From positions 17,295 to 81,294 of the forward strand of contig VZSF01000864.1 in the NCBI GenBank assembly GCA_013398295.1: DNA of 64,000 nt. The letters are read 5' to 3'. The DNA is from Chionis minor (lineage: Eukaryota > Chordata > Aves > Charadriiformes > Chionididae). Under the pieces are notes generated by a model. It had not been told where the DNA came from. It made no database searches and saw only the letters and a program-made list of their open reading frames with translations. The position numbers were made by a program, and so were the translations under genes. Positions 26,221 to 38,400 of this stretch are shown here, one piece after another; position 1 is the first letter of the stretch, and each line of letters opens with the position of its first letter.

Positions 26221-28147
26221 CATCAAAATAAGACATGCTCCACATTTTGGACAGAATGTACTATTCTGTCATTTCTATCTAAATTATTTCTCTAAAATCA
26301 TAAACATGACCTGAGGTAACTGCTCAACATGACATGCAAGAATGGATCTATCCTTAAAAATGGGTAACCTTCTTGAGTCCTAAAGTAAATATACACAGCA
26401 TTATAGTTAGGTATGCTAGTATTCTTTAATGAATTAGGATTTATTGGATAAAAGGAACCAACTATTTTATTAGAAAATATAGATATATATGTTTCAGCCA
26501 AACTTAATGCTTCTCAAGTGGTAAAAACCTAGCCAAATTAGGCTACTTTTTTATTACAGATGCTTCTGCATGTACTCTTCATTTATGTAATTTCTACTTC
26601 ATTATTTAGGAAATTTGATTCTATATGAGTCTATACGAATGAGTTTGCTTGGTAATATGCCACAGAAAAATACAGCTCAGAATTAAACTACCTCAGAAGA
26701 AGCTGGTTACACCGACATAAATTTTGGTCATGAAATTTTGGTCCCGTTTACCTGGGGAGGTATATTGTAGTGAAAGTAACAGATATTTAGCTATTTACCA
26801 GTACTTTTCAGGCCATAAAAGAAAACAATCCTTTTCTTCCCCTGAGGAACAAAGTCTTAAAAATATACACAGTGACATAAATGTGTGCAGCGATATTTTT
26901 AAAATATGTAGTCTGTTGTTAAGGATACAGATGCTGAACAAAACGTTACCAAATTCCTAATGCTGCTCTTCCCCAGTTAGTATTAGTGTTTGATTTTTTG
27001 TGACCTAAAGGATTCATGCTGTATTTAGAAAATGAGTTTACGATGTAGATAATCTTTTTTCTCAGAGATTTTAGCAAGGTGATTAGAATAAACCATCAAA
27101 AGTGTCTCTGAGGTATAAAAAATTAAGTCATATTATAAAAATGTGCTGGTGTGATACAGAATGTAGCACCTCCATGTTGGAATTAGTTATCCAGGTGCTC
27201 AAGATGTTTGTAAAATCCTACTAAGTAATCATCTATACCCGTAGACGCTTAAACCCTTTTTTGCACTTCTGGTCCTATATGCTTCTCAGATTAAAATCAC
27301 AGCCATAGTTTTAGATCACATAGGCATGGATATTTTCCCCTAATTCTTAATAAATGGAACTAAGTCTCATCTAAACTTTTTGCAGTGTATGGGGTTTCCT
27401 TTCAAAGCAGACACTCAGAAGCTATCAGCCTTTCCTCAGTGGGCCGCAATCAGGATTTCAGCTGAGTGTACAGCATAAAATCCCTTGTAAGCACCTAGAA
27501 CTTTTTTGTCTCTTTACCTTTTTTAGTCTTGTGTATGAGATACTTTCTCTGCTTATTGGAAGCCTCATCTGAACCACCCCAAGGCTTGGGCACATTGGAT
27601 TTTCCTATGTATTTCTTTGTCGAATGCTTATGCTGTGCCACTGAACCTGAGTGTTATTTTTGACTCTGATGTGTTATTATGATGGTCTAGCCAAAAAAAG
27701 CCTCATGCTAGCAAAGAGAAACCAGTAGTCTTAAATTGTTTTGAGTATGGATGTCACTTCACCAACCAGTCATGCAAATGAGGCCTTTTTAAAATAAAAA
27801 GTCTTCAGAAAGGTCACTGATATTTATATTTTAAGTGGAAACTCAGAGCAATATTGAAGTATTTGGAGTTCTCAGAATTGTATGAATGATTTTACTGTTC
27901 CTGCAGTGCATGACAAAAATGCTGACAGGGAACCCTCAGGCCACCTGCTAGGCATAACAGCATTCATTGTGTGCCATATTAAGGGCTGAATGGCAAGTTT
28001 GACACAGAGTTTCTCAATAAAATAGATCTTTCACATTCTGCAAGAAATGAAACCCTAGTGTTTCAGGACAAGCATCTATAACCACCCAAGAGAGCACTGC
28101 AATATTTATATTTTTTAAATGGGATTTCAGTCTTCTATATCCTTCAG

Positions 28148-28161
28148 CCCCCAGCTGGGGG
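28148..28161. repeat. Perfect 14-bp palindrome with central E-box
   Basis: CCCCCAGCTGGGGG, a perfect palindrome centred on the E-box core CAGCTG, in otherwise AT-rich DNA. Confidence 0.85.
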
Positions 28162-30721
28162 ATAAGAAGACTAAGGAGAACTGAGGAATGAAATCCAAAA
28201 ATTCAATTGAGATATTTGGGGGTTTTTTTTACTCCACATTTATAGTCATGCTACATGTCATAGATATGACATTTTGACATTATCTAAGCTCTGCATTTGA
28301 ATGAAGCAGTAGCTGCTTGTTGGATTACAAGATTTCTATTACAAAGAGCTGTTGCTTCATATCAGAAAAAAAATCTGCAAAGACCTTTTGATTTTAATTT
28401 ATTTTAACTTGTAAAAAAAAAAAAAAGGACAAGTCTGACCCTGCACTCTGATTTCTCAGCCTGACCACCAGGTCATTATTCTTTTGCCCTTGTGGAGAGA
28501 GTCTGTTTTCATGAAGCTTAAGTTGCAGCCTGCATTAAGAGTTGACCTTCCTATTGAAGTTAATAGTGAGTAATTCAGAAACTAGCAAGAATCACACTAA
28601 GTAATATATGTAGATCCATGAAGTAATGCTGATGTAATCACTGATGTAATGTCAGACGCTGAATGAAACTCTTAATATTTCCTTTGAAAACGGTCACTGC
28701 TATCCGAAGTCATTCAAATGAAGAGGAAACAGTACATGAGAAACAACTGCTTATTGACCCTAACAAAAATGGAAGATCATATAGCATGATGGGATTATAG
28801 AGAGAGAAGGTGGCTACAGGCAAAAAGTTCTGAATTTTTAAGACTCCTTTCTACAGGGAAGTTATTTAGCTAAATACGATTTTCTTCTGTCATATTGTAA
28901 TTGAACAAATTGGCAGAAGAGTATGGATCATTTTGCTACTTTATATCTTCATTTTCTCTTTAACCTAATCAAATCTGGCATGCCAGCACATGAAATCTGA
29001 AATAAAATATTACTTCTGGGAAAGAAGATGATACTCCACATGGTGGTGTCTGATGGACAGCTAGAAAGCAACACTATTGTGAGGAATAGACAATATATAT
29101 ACACAGAGGGTCCACCTTTGCTGAAACAGGAACCTTTAACATTACTTGTCAACAGTATCCTTACCTTCAGGAGATAGCCCGCAGACCAAGCATGTAAACT
29201 CTCATGGAAGAAAAAAATTTTCAATAGATAAAAGACACAAAATGATAATGAAAAATGTTCTGTTTCCTCTAATGTACTCTAAATCAAACACTCTATAGCA
29301 TGGCATGTTTTAGGTTAATTAGTTTAATCCATTTTTAATTAAGCTGATGTTTCCATGCCAACAAATGGGTTTTAAATTGTGGAAATCTTGGTGATGTATA
29401 GTAAGAGTAAAAAATTAATTGCCTGAAACATTATTTTGTTGTAATTCTTTTAACTAATATGTGAAGTGCCACATTTGTAGCTCAAGTTCAGCTACTGGCC
29501 CCAGCTCCAGGTCTGCTTACAGACTTAAACTGCTTACACATCAAGATTGATTGTACTACAGTAACAACTTCTCTAAAATGCCATCTTTAAATAAGCGTAA
29601 GCTAGAAATAAGATACTCTATCTCAACAGATACTGCATATAAGTCTACAACATCTCAGACTACATTTTTCTGTTCAGATTGATTACCCCAAGATTGTTTC
29701 ATAGATTAGGATCGAATGTTACTTCAGCAGTTATAACCATAGCTGTAGTGTGATTGAGAATGTGGAAAATGAAGACATCTTAAGCAGATTATTGGGATTT
29801 TCTTACATTCAGACCAACTGAGTTGTAAAATGTAGTATATGAACTATGCAAAAAATATGTAACTAACATGGCCAATATGGAATAGATTTAAGCGTGTAAA
29901 AGTAATTTATCAGTTGAAATAAAGGAGCTGTATGATTTCTTCGGATAAAAATTCTTCCAAGCAGGTAGAGACTGCAGTACTGCTGGCTGCCACAGCAACT
30001 CTATATCCTGCGGACAAGTAATATGTTTTCCTTATCCTTTTCCCTTCCCTACCCTTCCCTTCATCCATTTTTTACCTTTTGTTTGTTTGTTTGTGTTTAC
30101 TACTTATATTCCTTATCGTTCCTGCTAAAAACCAATACTAATAGTTTTTATCTGACTTCCAAGCACTGTGAAAATCCTGTTATGTTTGGAAACTATCCAT
30201 GAGAAGTTTCAGATAATGTAATTGACATTAAGTAATTATTAAAGGAAATACATAAAACAGCCTTGACAGAGCTGGATCCAGAGGATCCATTCTGCCAGGC
30301 CTGTGTGTCAGATCTCTAGACTCTTTCATCCCCATACTTTTCTCCCCCTGATCCTTTAAGTCCTGAAATACATCCCAGGATGGCACAGTTCAGCAGCACA
30401 GAGGAGAAGGAACCATAAGTAGACTAAATCCTCTTCAAGAATCTGAGAACAATGGTTAAAAATTCTCTAAAGCTGATGATTGTACAAAATACAGTTTTCT
30501 TACTTCTTAGTTCACTTATCTAACCTCTGACCTGATACATAAAAAGACAAAGGCACAACTACCGACAGTATTAAAAGAAAAAGAGAGACTTCTCATTTTA
30601 CAAAAGGAAGACATTACACGTCTAACCTGAGAAGAGGATCTCAGACTAGTAATCCAAGTCTGAAAATACCCTCTTCTTACAACTCAGAATTACGTATATA
30701 GACCATGAAAGGTATAGGGTT

Positions 30722-30992
30722 TCAGGTCCAGTCTGCTTTGTCATTTTCTATCTGTTGTAAATCCTTACTGTGCTGTTTAAAACTTCCATGTAATATATTG
30801 GGTCCTTCAGCATACAGGATGTTCTGCTCAATTTCTAACATCACCATGTCAACATTTTGTGGATCTGCTTCTGGAATTTGAAATTTCTTAATACTGATAC
30901 AGTTAACGCATCTAGATCTGGTCTTATGAATACAGAATAAACACACCAAAAGTAACAGCTTTTCTATTTCCTGAATTAATTCATTAAAGCAT
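30722..30992 (-). other. Exon-like open frame, unidentified
   Basis: On the minus strand an acceptor-like TATATAATTTCAG ends at 30993. An open frame then runs to a TGA at 30722-30724. A donor-like A|GTAAGG at 30769/30768 would allow an internal exon of 224 bases instead. The predicted peptide becomes hydrophilic and acidic in its second half (for example 'VDMVMLEIEQNILYAEGPN'), unlike nearby chance frames. The first half is hydrophobic and Cys-rich. I do not recognise the family. No adjoining exons were found. Chance is a real possibility. Confidence 0.2.
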
Positions 30993-31052
30993 CTGAAATT
31001 ATATATCACATTAAATGTTTAAGTAATAGAGACTCATGCCAGTCTTGACCAT

Positions 31053-31089
31053 CTTTTTTTTTTTTTTCTTTTTTTTTGTGTGTGTGTAT
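31053..31089. repeat. Poly(T) tract followed by (TG)n
   Basis: About 25 bases of nearly pure T with one C, then a short TG run. It could be the reverse of an old poly(A) tail, but no retro-copied gene is recognisable beside it. Confidence 0.85.
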
Positions 31090-34000
31090 GTCCAATTTTA
31101 ATGTGCACTTCTCTTGATGCCTATGTCATGTTCTGTTTCTGGCTGCTTCAGTTAAGGAGATGATCATTACCATGTTTAAAGTCTAACTTCTCTAACAAAT
31201 CTGATTAAAATAAATATGACACTGAATGTGACTCTTTTGCCACTGATTTAAAAGATAGAGTGATAATTATGCCAGATTGCTAGAACTCAACACTGCCGCT
31301 TACATGGTGTGTGTCACAAATTGTCTTCATTTTTCTCTACGTTCTTCCCATCAAACTACATTTTCCCAAGAAGATATAAAAATAGTCTCTTCAAAAACAA
31401 ATTAAAGAACTACGGAATTCAAAATGCTAACCCTTTCTATAAAGTAAACCCAAAGCGCAAAATGATGAAAGGTTCCAAGAATATTCTGTGGGATGACAAC
31501 TAATCCATATTGTTGTCGTAGCAACCAGAAGGAACACAAACTTATTTTTATACTAAAAATTGAAATCATTAATGTCAGTTAGTAAAACTAATTACTTTAA
31601 TTCCCCAAACTCTTGAAAATCTGGAAATTTCCAAACATAAGTACTATTAGATTTATACAAAAATTTAGAATCAGGAGAAAAAGTAAATATTAATTCCTTG
31701 TACTCATAACAAGAATTGAAATTATAAGCAACTGATTTTTCATTAAAAAAAGTATTCTGAACTATCATTTTTGATAGTTTCAAAAATATCACACTAAAAT
31801 CAGCAGCTCAGAACTTGAACTAGTACTGCCGGAAGCTGGCATAAAAATAATAATTTTTTGGTTTTTTTTTCTGGGGGGGGAGTGTTGCAAAATTTATTAG
31901 AACTACTAGAAAAGTCATAGCTTGCTGAGCAGATGAGATTAGGTGAAAAATGTGTAAAGATGACTAGCACATTAGATTAATAAAGTAATACTTACAGTTC
32001 TAACTAGTAATCACTGACAACTGAGCTCTATAGCAGAAAAATGCTCAGCTAAGATCTGTTTGAGTGGGAATTTCACAGGAAAACAATTTTCGTAACACTG
32101 CAAAAAGAAAAGAAACTCACAATATTTTTCCTGCAGAAAAACTGGTTTGCGTTCAGACATCTTTTCTTCCATTCATGTTATACAAATTGCTAGTGAAAAA
32201 ATTGGTTTAACCTGAATTAAAAAATTCTTAAGCAATTGTGTGTTCTCTACTAAGCAAGGTACATGGAATTACTCTATAGCTAATTCACAAACTTGATAGC
32301 TTAGTTTGAGGCAGTGCCTCCAAAGCACTCATATGTGAAGTCTTATTGAGACACTAATGTTTGAGAGAATGGTGTTGTAATCTGTTGAAGTGGAGATTTG
32401 CAGTGAATTCCAGCAGTGTAGGGATTAATTAGTCAAAGCAAGGGTCATCAGTGGTATTTTCCCTTTTGATTGTTTGGTGACAGGGATACCTCCCCCTGGA
32501 CCTGCAAGCACGACCTTGATCTCATATGGCTAGGGAATTAGTGGGATATATCAAAATTCACAATCACTGAGTAGTGAATTTTCACAGTAAATCTCATCTT
32601 TAACATATGAATTTTATTAGAAGAATATGCTGGTTGGCAATGAGACCCTTGAGCTTGTAAGAAACAACAGCCATTCCAGGTGTCTTCTGAGTGCATTGAA
32701 TGATCAACTAGGGTTTTAATCAGATGTAGATATGCAAAAGCTATTTCTGTATAGATATTAGCTTTAGGTGTTTTGAAAATTGATACATAGTGTATATCAC
32801 AAACAATTAATTTGGTGTTCTTTTTTTTCCTTTCACATTCTGTAAAGTTTAAAGATAAAGGATAATCCAATAATAAGGGTTGGAGATGGAAGATTAACGC
32901 AAGGACTTCATCAAGTGGCACTAAGATTGCTAATTCAACCTGCTATTTCTGCTTAGGAATGTAAGATTAGGATTTATTTCTATCTGAAAGAAGCAGAATT
33001 TTAAAAATAGCATAAGATCAATTACAATGAAGAAGAAAAATTATAATAGCTTTGTACGATGTTTTAATTAATACTGGGCTAACCCTGGGCGACTGGAAAC
33101 GTCAGCTGCAATTGGCCATGTCAAGCCACAAATGTGTGCAGTCTAGTGACCAAAAAGATGATAATCTGAGGAAAGCAGAAGGGAAGAACTATAAAGCACC
33201 TCATACTAATGCACATGAAACTTAAAAGAAGTGGAAACAGCAGTTGTTGTGCTGGACTGAGACAGTCACTGATACTGGCACTAAGCACTAGTTTTTGGCA
33301 GTGCCAAACTAGTTTAATCCAGGGGTTTCTGCAAAATATGATTGTGAAAGTAATGCATATTTTTCAATGTGTAATTTTAATAGCCTCGTCTTGGCTCCTC
33401 TTTGTCTGTTTTTCTATGCATACAATGAAAATACATATTAATTTTTTTCCCTTCACTCCCTTTTGTGGAAAAGATTGGTGTCTGAAATTCAACTGTGGCA
33501 AGTTCATTTTCTGCAAGTAATATTATCACATGTGTACCATTCTTTTGCAGAAAAAATGCTATTCAAAGTTCTCTGCAGGTTTAAGAAACATTTTATTTAT
33601 GCTGTAACATTACTGTTTCCACCGTCTTCAGAGTACAATATAAAGAAGGCAGATGCTGAAAGCCAAAACGTTATCTTATAAATAAAGCATTTATCTCCCC
33701 CATCTTTAGAATTACCATTTACTTGCTGAAAATGGAGTGTGCAGCAAATAAATAATATTACTTTAGAATGTGCTAGATGATAGACTGTTTTCCTTAAATT
33801 TTTAAGTTCTTCACAAATACATGGTTCTATTGTGTCTGTCTAGGATTGACAAAGTCCTCTTGTCTATTAAATACTACTTTGAAGAGTTTGTGTTTGGTCA
33901 GAAATGTAATTCTGACTACAAGAGAACATCAGCTGCTATATAAGAATTTACTAAAACCAAAACCCAAAGCCAGAGATAAGAAAATGTAAATTACTGTTTT

Positions 34001-35386
34001 CAGACATTGCTTAAAACACTGACTGAAATGTAATTATAAACCTCCTGGAATAATACTGGAGAGATTATTTAGTAAAAGTTTCATAGGTGGTGCAGAAAAG
34101 CAATGGAGTGTTGTGTAATTTGTTGTGAACATTTTCTCTTTTACCCTGTTGTGGAAGACTCCTGTGTACAGTTATGTAGCACTTGAACCAGCATGACAAT
34201 AAACACTCAGAATCTCTCAACCCAAATTAAGATGGAGATAAAAGTTTTCTATTAAGACAGATAGAAACACAGACAGACAGACATGTAGAATCTCTCTGAC
34301 TTTATGAATTATCCAAAGAATCATCTTCAGAATGAAATTTGTGTTTAGTTTTTTTTGTTTTCTAGGTAGCCTGTTCTACTGTTAATTATGGCAGGATCTG
34401 AAAATCTTCCAGTGAAATACTGAGCCAGATGACTAATATCATTCACCTGTTGCTTGTTTTCTCATCTTAGCTTCTGGAATACTGCACATAGTGGGTTGAT
34501 TTGTTTTTAGGGTCTTTTTACTACCATTACTAGTTTAATAAGTATGCTAGAAGGGGGGCAAATCAGAGGCAAGCTTCTTGCCCTTAAAAGAATAAATAGT
34601 GATGTTTGTGCTGGTGCTCTAGTTTCTCATCATTCTTCTGCTGTGTTTTCTAGGAATTTGTCCTACGAGTGTTTGGCAAGTTTTCTGATGTGTTTGAACG
34701 TATAAATTAGGTATTTTACTGATAGTTAAATCTTTTATTCTTGAGTTCATCTATAGTGTTCTGCCAGGTGATGAACAAGCCTTTTGTATTCCTTTTACAT
34801 CTAGGTTCTGTAAATATTCTGTGTAGATATTTCATTTACTGGGGTTTATCAAAACAGTTTATCCCAGCTTTAACTGCTGTTATATTGAATACAGGCTATG
34901 GTTAACTGCATTGCTCTTCATTATTAAATGACAATTCATTATGTTGTACATTATTTTGAAAACTTGTTGAAGTATTCATTCAACTGGAACAACAGTAATA
35001 GTAGTGCAAGATAACGACCATTTTCTACCCCACCTCCCTCTTGTCCTACAGAGATCAGATATGCATCCCTTGTTTCTCAGTCTCGGACGTTGCTGGACAT
35101 GCGTTGCTACTGCGCTTGATTTGCACTGCTGCAGTGCAATTACTTTTTTCCATCCCGCAGCCTAGAGATCTGGACAATTACTTACCTTGTTCCTCCTAAA
35201 AGTCATCTTTGGATAGATATGGAGTGATCCTTGCTGGGTCACAAAATGCACATGTAGAAGCTTGTAGGAGGACATGGCTGGAGCTGGCCTCATATGATGT
35301 GTAAACTGAGAACTTAAGTGAGCATAACCAAACACTCTGTCCTTTAGGAAGATTAATTATTCTTCTCTACTAGGAAGTAAGGTGCC
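31090..35386. other. AT-rich non-coding stretch
   Basis: No gene recognised. The minus-strand frame at 32538-32921 (127 codons) and the plus-strand frame at 33209-33520 have chance-like composition. A 27-base inverted repeat at 33287-33313 is listed separately. A T-run followed by a G-run lies around 31860-31880. Confidence 0.5.
33287..33313. repeat. Inverted repeat, 12-bp arms with bulge
   Basis: ACTAGTTT...TTGGCA pairs with TGCCAAACTAGT. The arms are 12 bp with two extra T on one side and a one-base centre. Such AAACTAGTTTAA-like motifs occur in termini of decayed hAT-type miniature elements, but no second terminus was found. Confidence 0.75.
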
Positions 35387-35413
35387 AAAAAAAAAAAAAA
35401 AAAAAAAAAAAAA
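35387..35413. repeat. Poly(A) tract, 27 bases
   Basis: An uninterrupted run of 27 A. No AATAAA signal precedes it within about 40 bases and no retro-copied gene is recognisable upstream, so a processed pseudogene is not called. Confidence 0.95.
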
Positions 35414-38400
35414 GGCTTGGATTTTAAAACTGGCCTCTGGAATGAACATGCAATCTAATGCCTGAATAAACTCACTTAAGTCTCATGCAAGTGCAGGTTA
35501 GGTGACTGAAAGGACATTTATCTTGTGCTGTTTCTAGGAATCTATGCTTCTCAGTATTGTAGGCTTAAACTTACCATCTAATTGTCCATTTGTTTTATGA
35601 TTTCAATGGTAATTTTGCCTGCACTTTAGGCTCACCACCACTATGTATGAACAATGTGAAATAACTTTTAGACCAGTAAGTATGTTGTCATTCATTACCA
35701 GTCCTGTATCTTCAAGTCAGTTTAAAATCAACATGTTTTAACTCTTTTTTTCTCAGTTTAATTCAAATTGCTTTTCCATGCTGCATTACATGACCAGGTT
35801 TTATATCACAGAACATGTTAGTTTGAATTGTAGATACTATATGAAAATATTTAAAGGACAGCTACTTAATGTTATGGTGATATTTTACACCAGGTAAAAT
35901 GTGTTTAAATTCATTAGATTTAGAGGAAGTGCAAATCAGGCAACAATGGATAATCGCTTTATACCTGTAGTAGTTATTGCTTCAGGCAGATGGGATTATT
36001 TAATGAGTCACTGATGAAATGCAGTAACAGAGGATATTAACATTGTACCTGCAGTGTCTAAGAAAACTTAAGGTGTAAGTGAAAAAACTTGAAAGAAATA
36101 CTATTCTGGCATATTCATAAAAAAGGCATATTTTCTGTGATTTTTGTCTTTAATCCTTTTTCCTTATTTACAGAAAAATAAACACTAAATAAATCATCTG
36201 GTCTGAATACTCAGAAGTTATTAGTCATGATTTTCTACAACTCATTTTTAGTTCAGCTCAAGACACTTGTCAAGCATTGGCTTTTCAGACCATCAGAGTG
36301 TGGCAGTGAGCTGCCTAAGCACAGGCAACTAATGCAACTTAAGACGTTCCAGATCCATCTGTTACCTTAGGAAGGTACGGTTATCCTGGAGGTCTTGTGT
36401 CATACCTATTAGCCTCATTTCAGGTATTCTAGGGCATCTCAGTAGTCTATATTTGGGCAGCTGAATTCCACGCTCCATGTCCACCACTTGGAAGCTAGCT
36501 TCTTTTACCATTAAAACCAAATTAAGACCACAAAATTCAGGCTACAGAATATCAGTATAAGTCCTTCCAAAATGTCTTGTTTGTTGTTGTTGCTGTCATA
36601 CCAGGGTACAAAGATTTACAGCCAAAGCACAGCCCAGGGTCAATGAGTAAACTGTGTTTGAAATGAGAAGAAAAAAAAAAGGAACTGATTTGCCACCTAG
36701 AGAAACAGTAGGAATTGGGCAAGTTCTACTGGCAGCTAAAGCCATTTTATTCTATAAAAGTACCATCCAGAAACCATCACATGGGTTGTAGAATATCTTC
36801 AAGCTCAGAAAAAATTGGTAAGGGTAACAATCCAACCTTTGCAGAAGAGAAAAGGAACGCTCAGTGTAAAGAGGAAGAAAAGGAAGTGCGAAAGAAAAGT
36901 GAGGTATGCTTAATTTTGTCCTGCTATTGTAGATATGCTAATAATTTCCTGAGTAGGCCTTATGCATTTCTAGTGTGTACTAAGATCAGAAGCAAGGAAG
37001 GGATGGTAGTTCACTTTCCACTAATTACCTACTCCTCAGAAATCCAGAACCTGTAAACTTAGTAACTTTAGAATGTTATTAGTTAGACTTATAAAATATT
37101 TTCATAGAATGTAATTCATAAGAAATTTATTTAAAAATATTGTCTGCAGCTGGGAAAGCAGTTTTGGTTTCTTTTTTTTAATAATGTTTCTGAACTGAAA
37201 TAATTGGAAAGATGGTTTGGTCAAAATAAAATGGAAATTATGGTATTTTTAATTGCATGGAAATGAAAAACAGCCAACAGCAGTACAGCCCTAGCCTGGA
37301 CAAATTCAAATATTGTGTCAAACCTTAGGTAAAATTGTCAGTTTTATTTTCAGATAGTTGTTGTGGTGTGACGATGTGGACCTGAAACTGCAGCCCTCAC
37401 GCTCAAGTAGTACAAAGTCATAGTAATTTTCCTAGAAGGAGGAAGAGATTCATAGCTGTGTTAACTATATAAATTCCTCTCTGCCTGTATATGAGACCAC
37501 TTCTATTACAGAAAATGTATAAATAAACTGTGGTATAAAGATGGGTTCAGTTGTGTTCCACTTTCGATTGTATCAGTGTTATATGGTTTGTTATGGACTA
37601 AAAACTTCCTGAAAGCATCGCACAATAAAATAACGCTAAGATCACATCTGGCTATTTCTAACTGTAAAGGCACATTTTACTCTGGTATGAGCTGAGAAAG
37701 CATAGAAACATGGGACTTAATATCTTTGTAGCACATTTGGGATAGGAAACCAGAAAGTGATAATAACTTGAAAAACAACCTCTAGTTGGCTTTAGATACA
37801 AGGAAAGCTGAAGAAATTGGCCTGGAGCTATAGACTAGCAAGACCATTGGTGGATTATGCTGAAAGTCTAATTTTAAAAGAAATATATTTTTAACACAAT
37901 AGCCCCCTGTGGGTGGGAAGAGAAGGACTCTATGCATGGACATCCGGCCCCAGTATGGGCAACATGTAGGGGCTACGATACTAGCCAGGATAGAAAGATG
38001 TCAAGCAGTAAGGCACAATTTCCCTGGGTCTACACTGGCTGTCTAAACTGGACTGAAGAGACATGATCCTTGGCAAGTTGTGTGTGACTGCCATAAAGTA
38101 GAAATCTTACACTATAAACTTTATAATATACATTGCTACCCACCCACTAAACCCATCCTGCTTGGTAAGTGAATTTCAGATTATGTCACTGAGTGATGTA
38201 GTTCTTTTCTTGCTGTAACCCCACTCGAAGTCCCCCCATGACATATCTACACAGCACGCATGGTCATTTCACAGTTGTCTCATCTTCATGCTGCCCTAAT
38301 TTACATATCACAGTACCTGAGCTAACTCAGCTGTGTCTATATTAGGATTTTACAAGTCTGTCATGTTAGTCACAAAAAAGACTTACAGATAAGTATAATC

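Larger units (their letters stand above)
18563..30721. other. AT-rich non-coding stretch with small dyads
   Basis: No gene or clear transposon was recognised. Small structures are listed separately: hairpins at 19178-19198 and 22051-22073, a TGAAACTTGG dyad repeated at 21578 and 22053, a (TATC)/(TCTG) tract at 26191-26220, and a perfect 14-base palindrome at 28148-28161. A CAAG/CAAA-rich run lies around 24980-25020. Open frames are under 100 codons and of chance composition. Confidence 0.5.

Noticed and set aside
32538..32921. 127-codon minus-strand frame
   Set aside because: Composition matches AT-rich chance sequence. No domain, no splice-site pattern and no recognisable similarity.
35090..35413. 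Processed pseudogene ending in the 27-A tract
   Set aside because: No AATAAA-type signal close upstream, no recognisable coding sequence and no target-site duplication noticed.
38270..38400. Miniature hAT-type element suggested by GTGTCTATATTAGG
   Set aside because: Only one possible end is visible and the similarity is from memory. Too weak to annotate.
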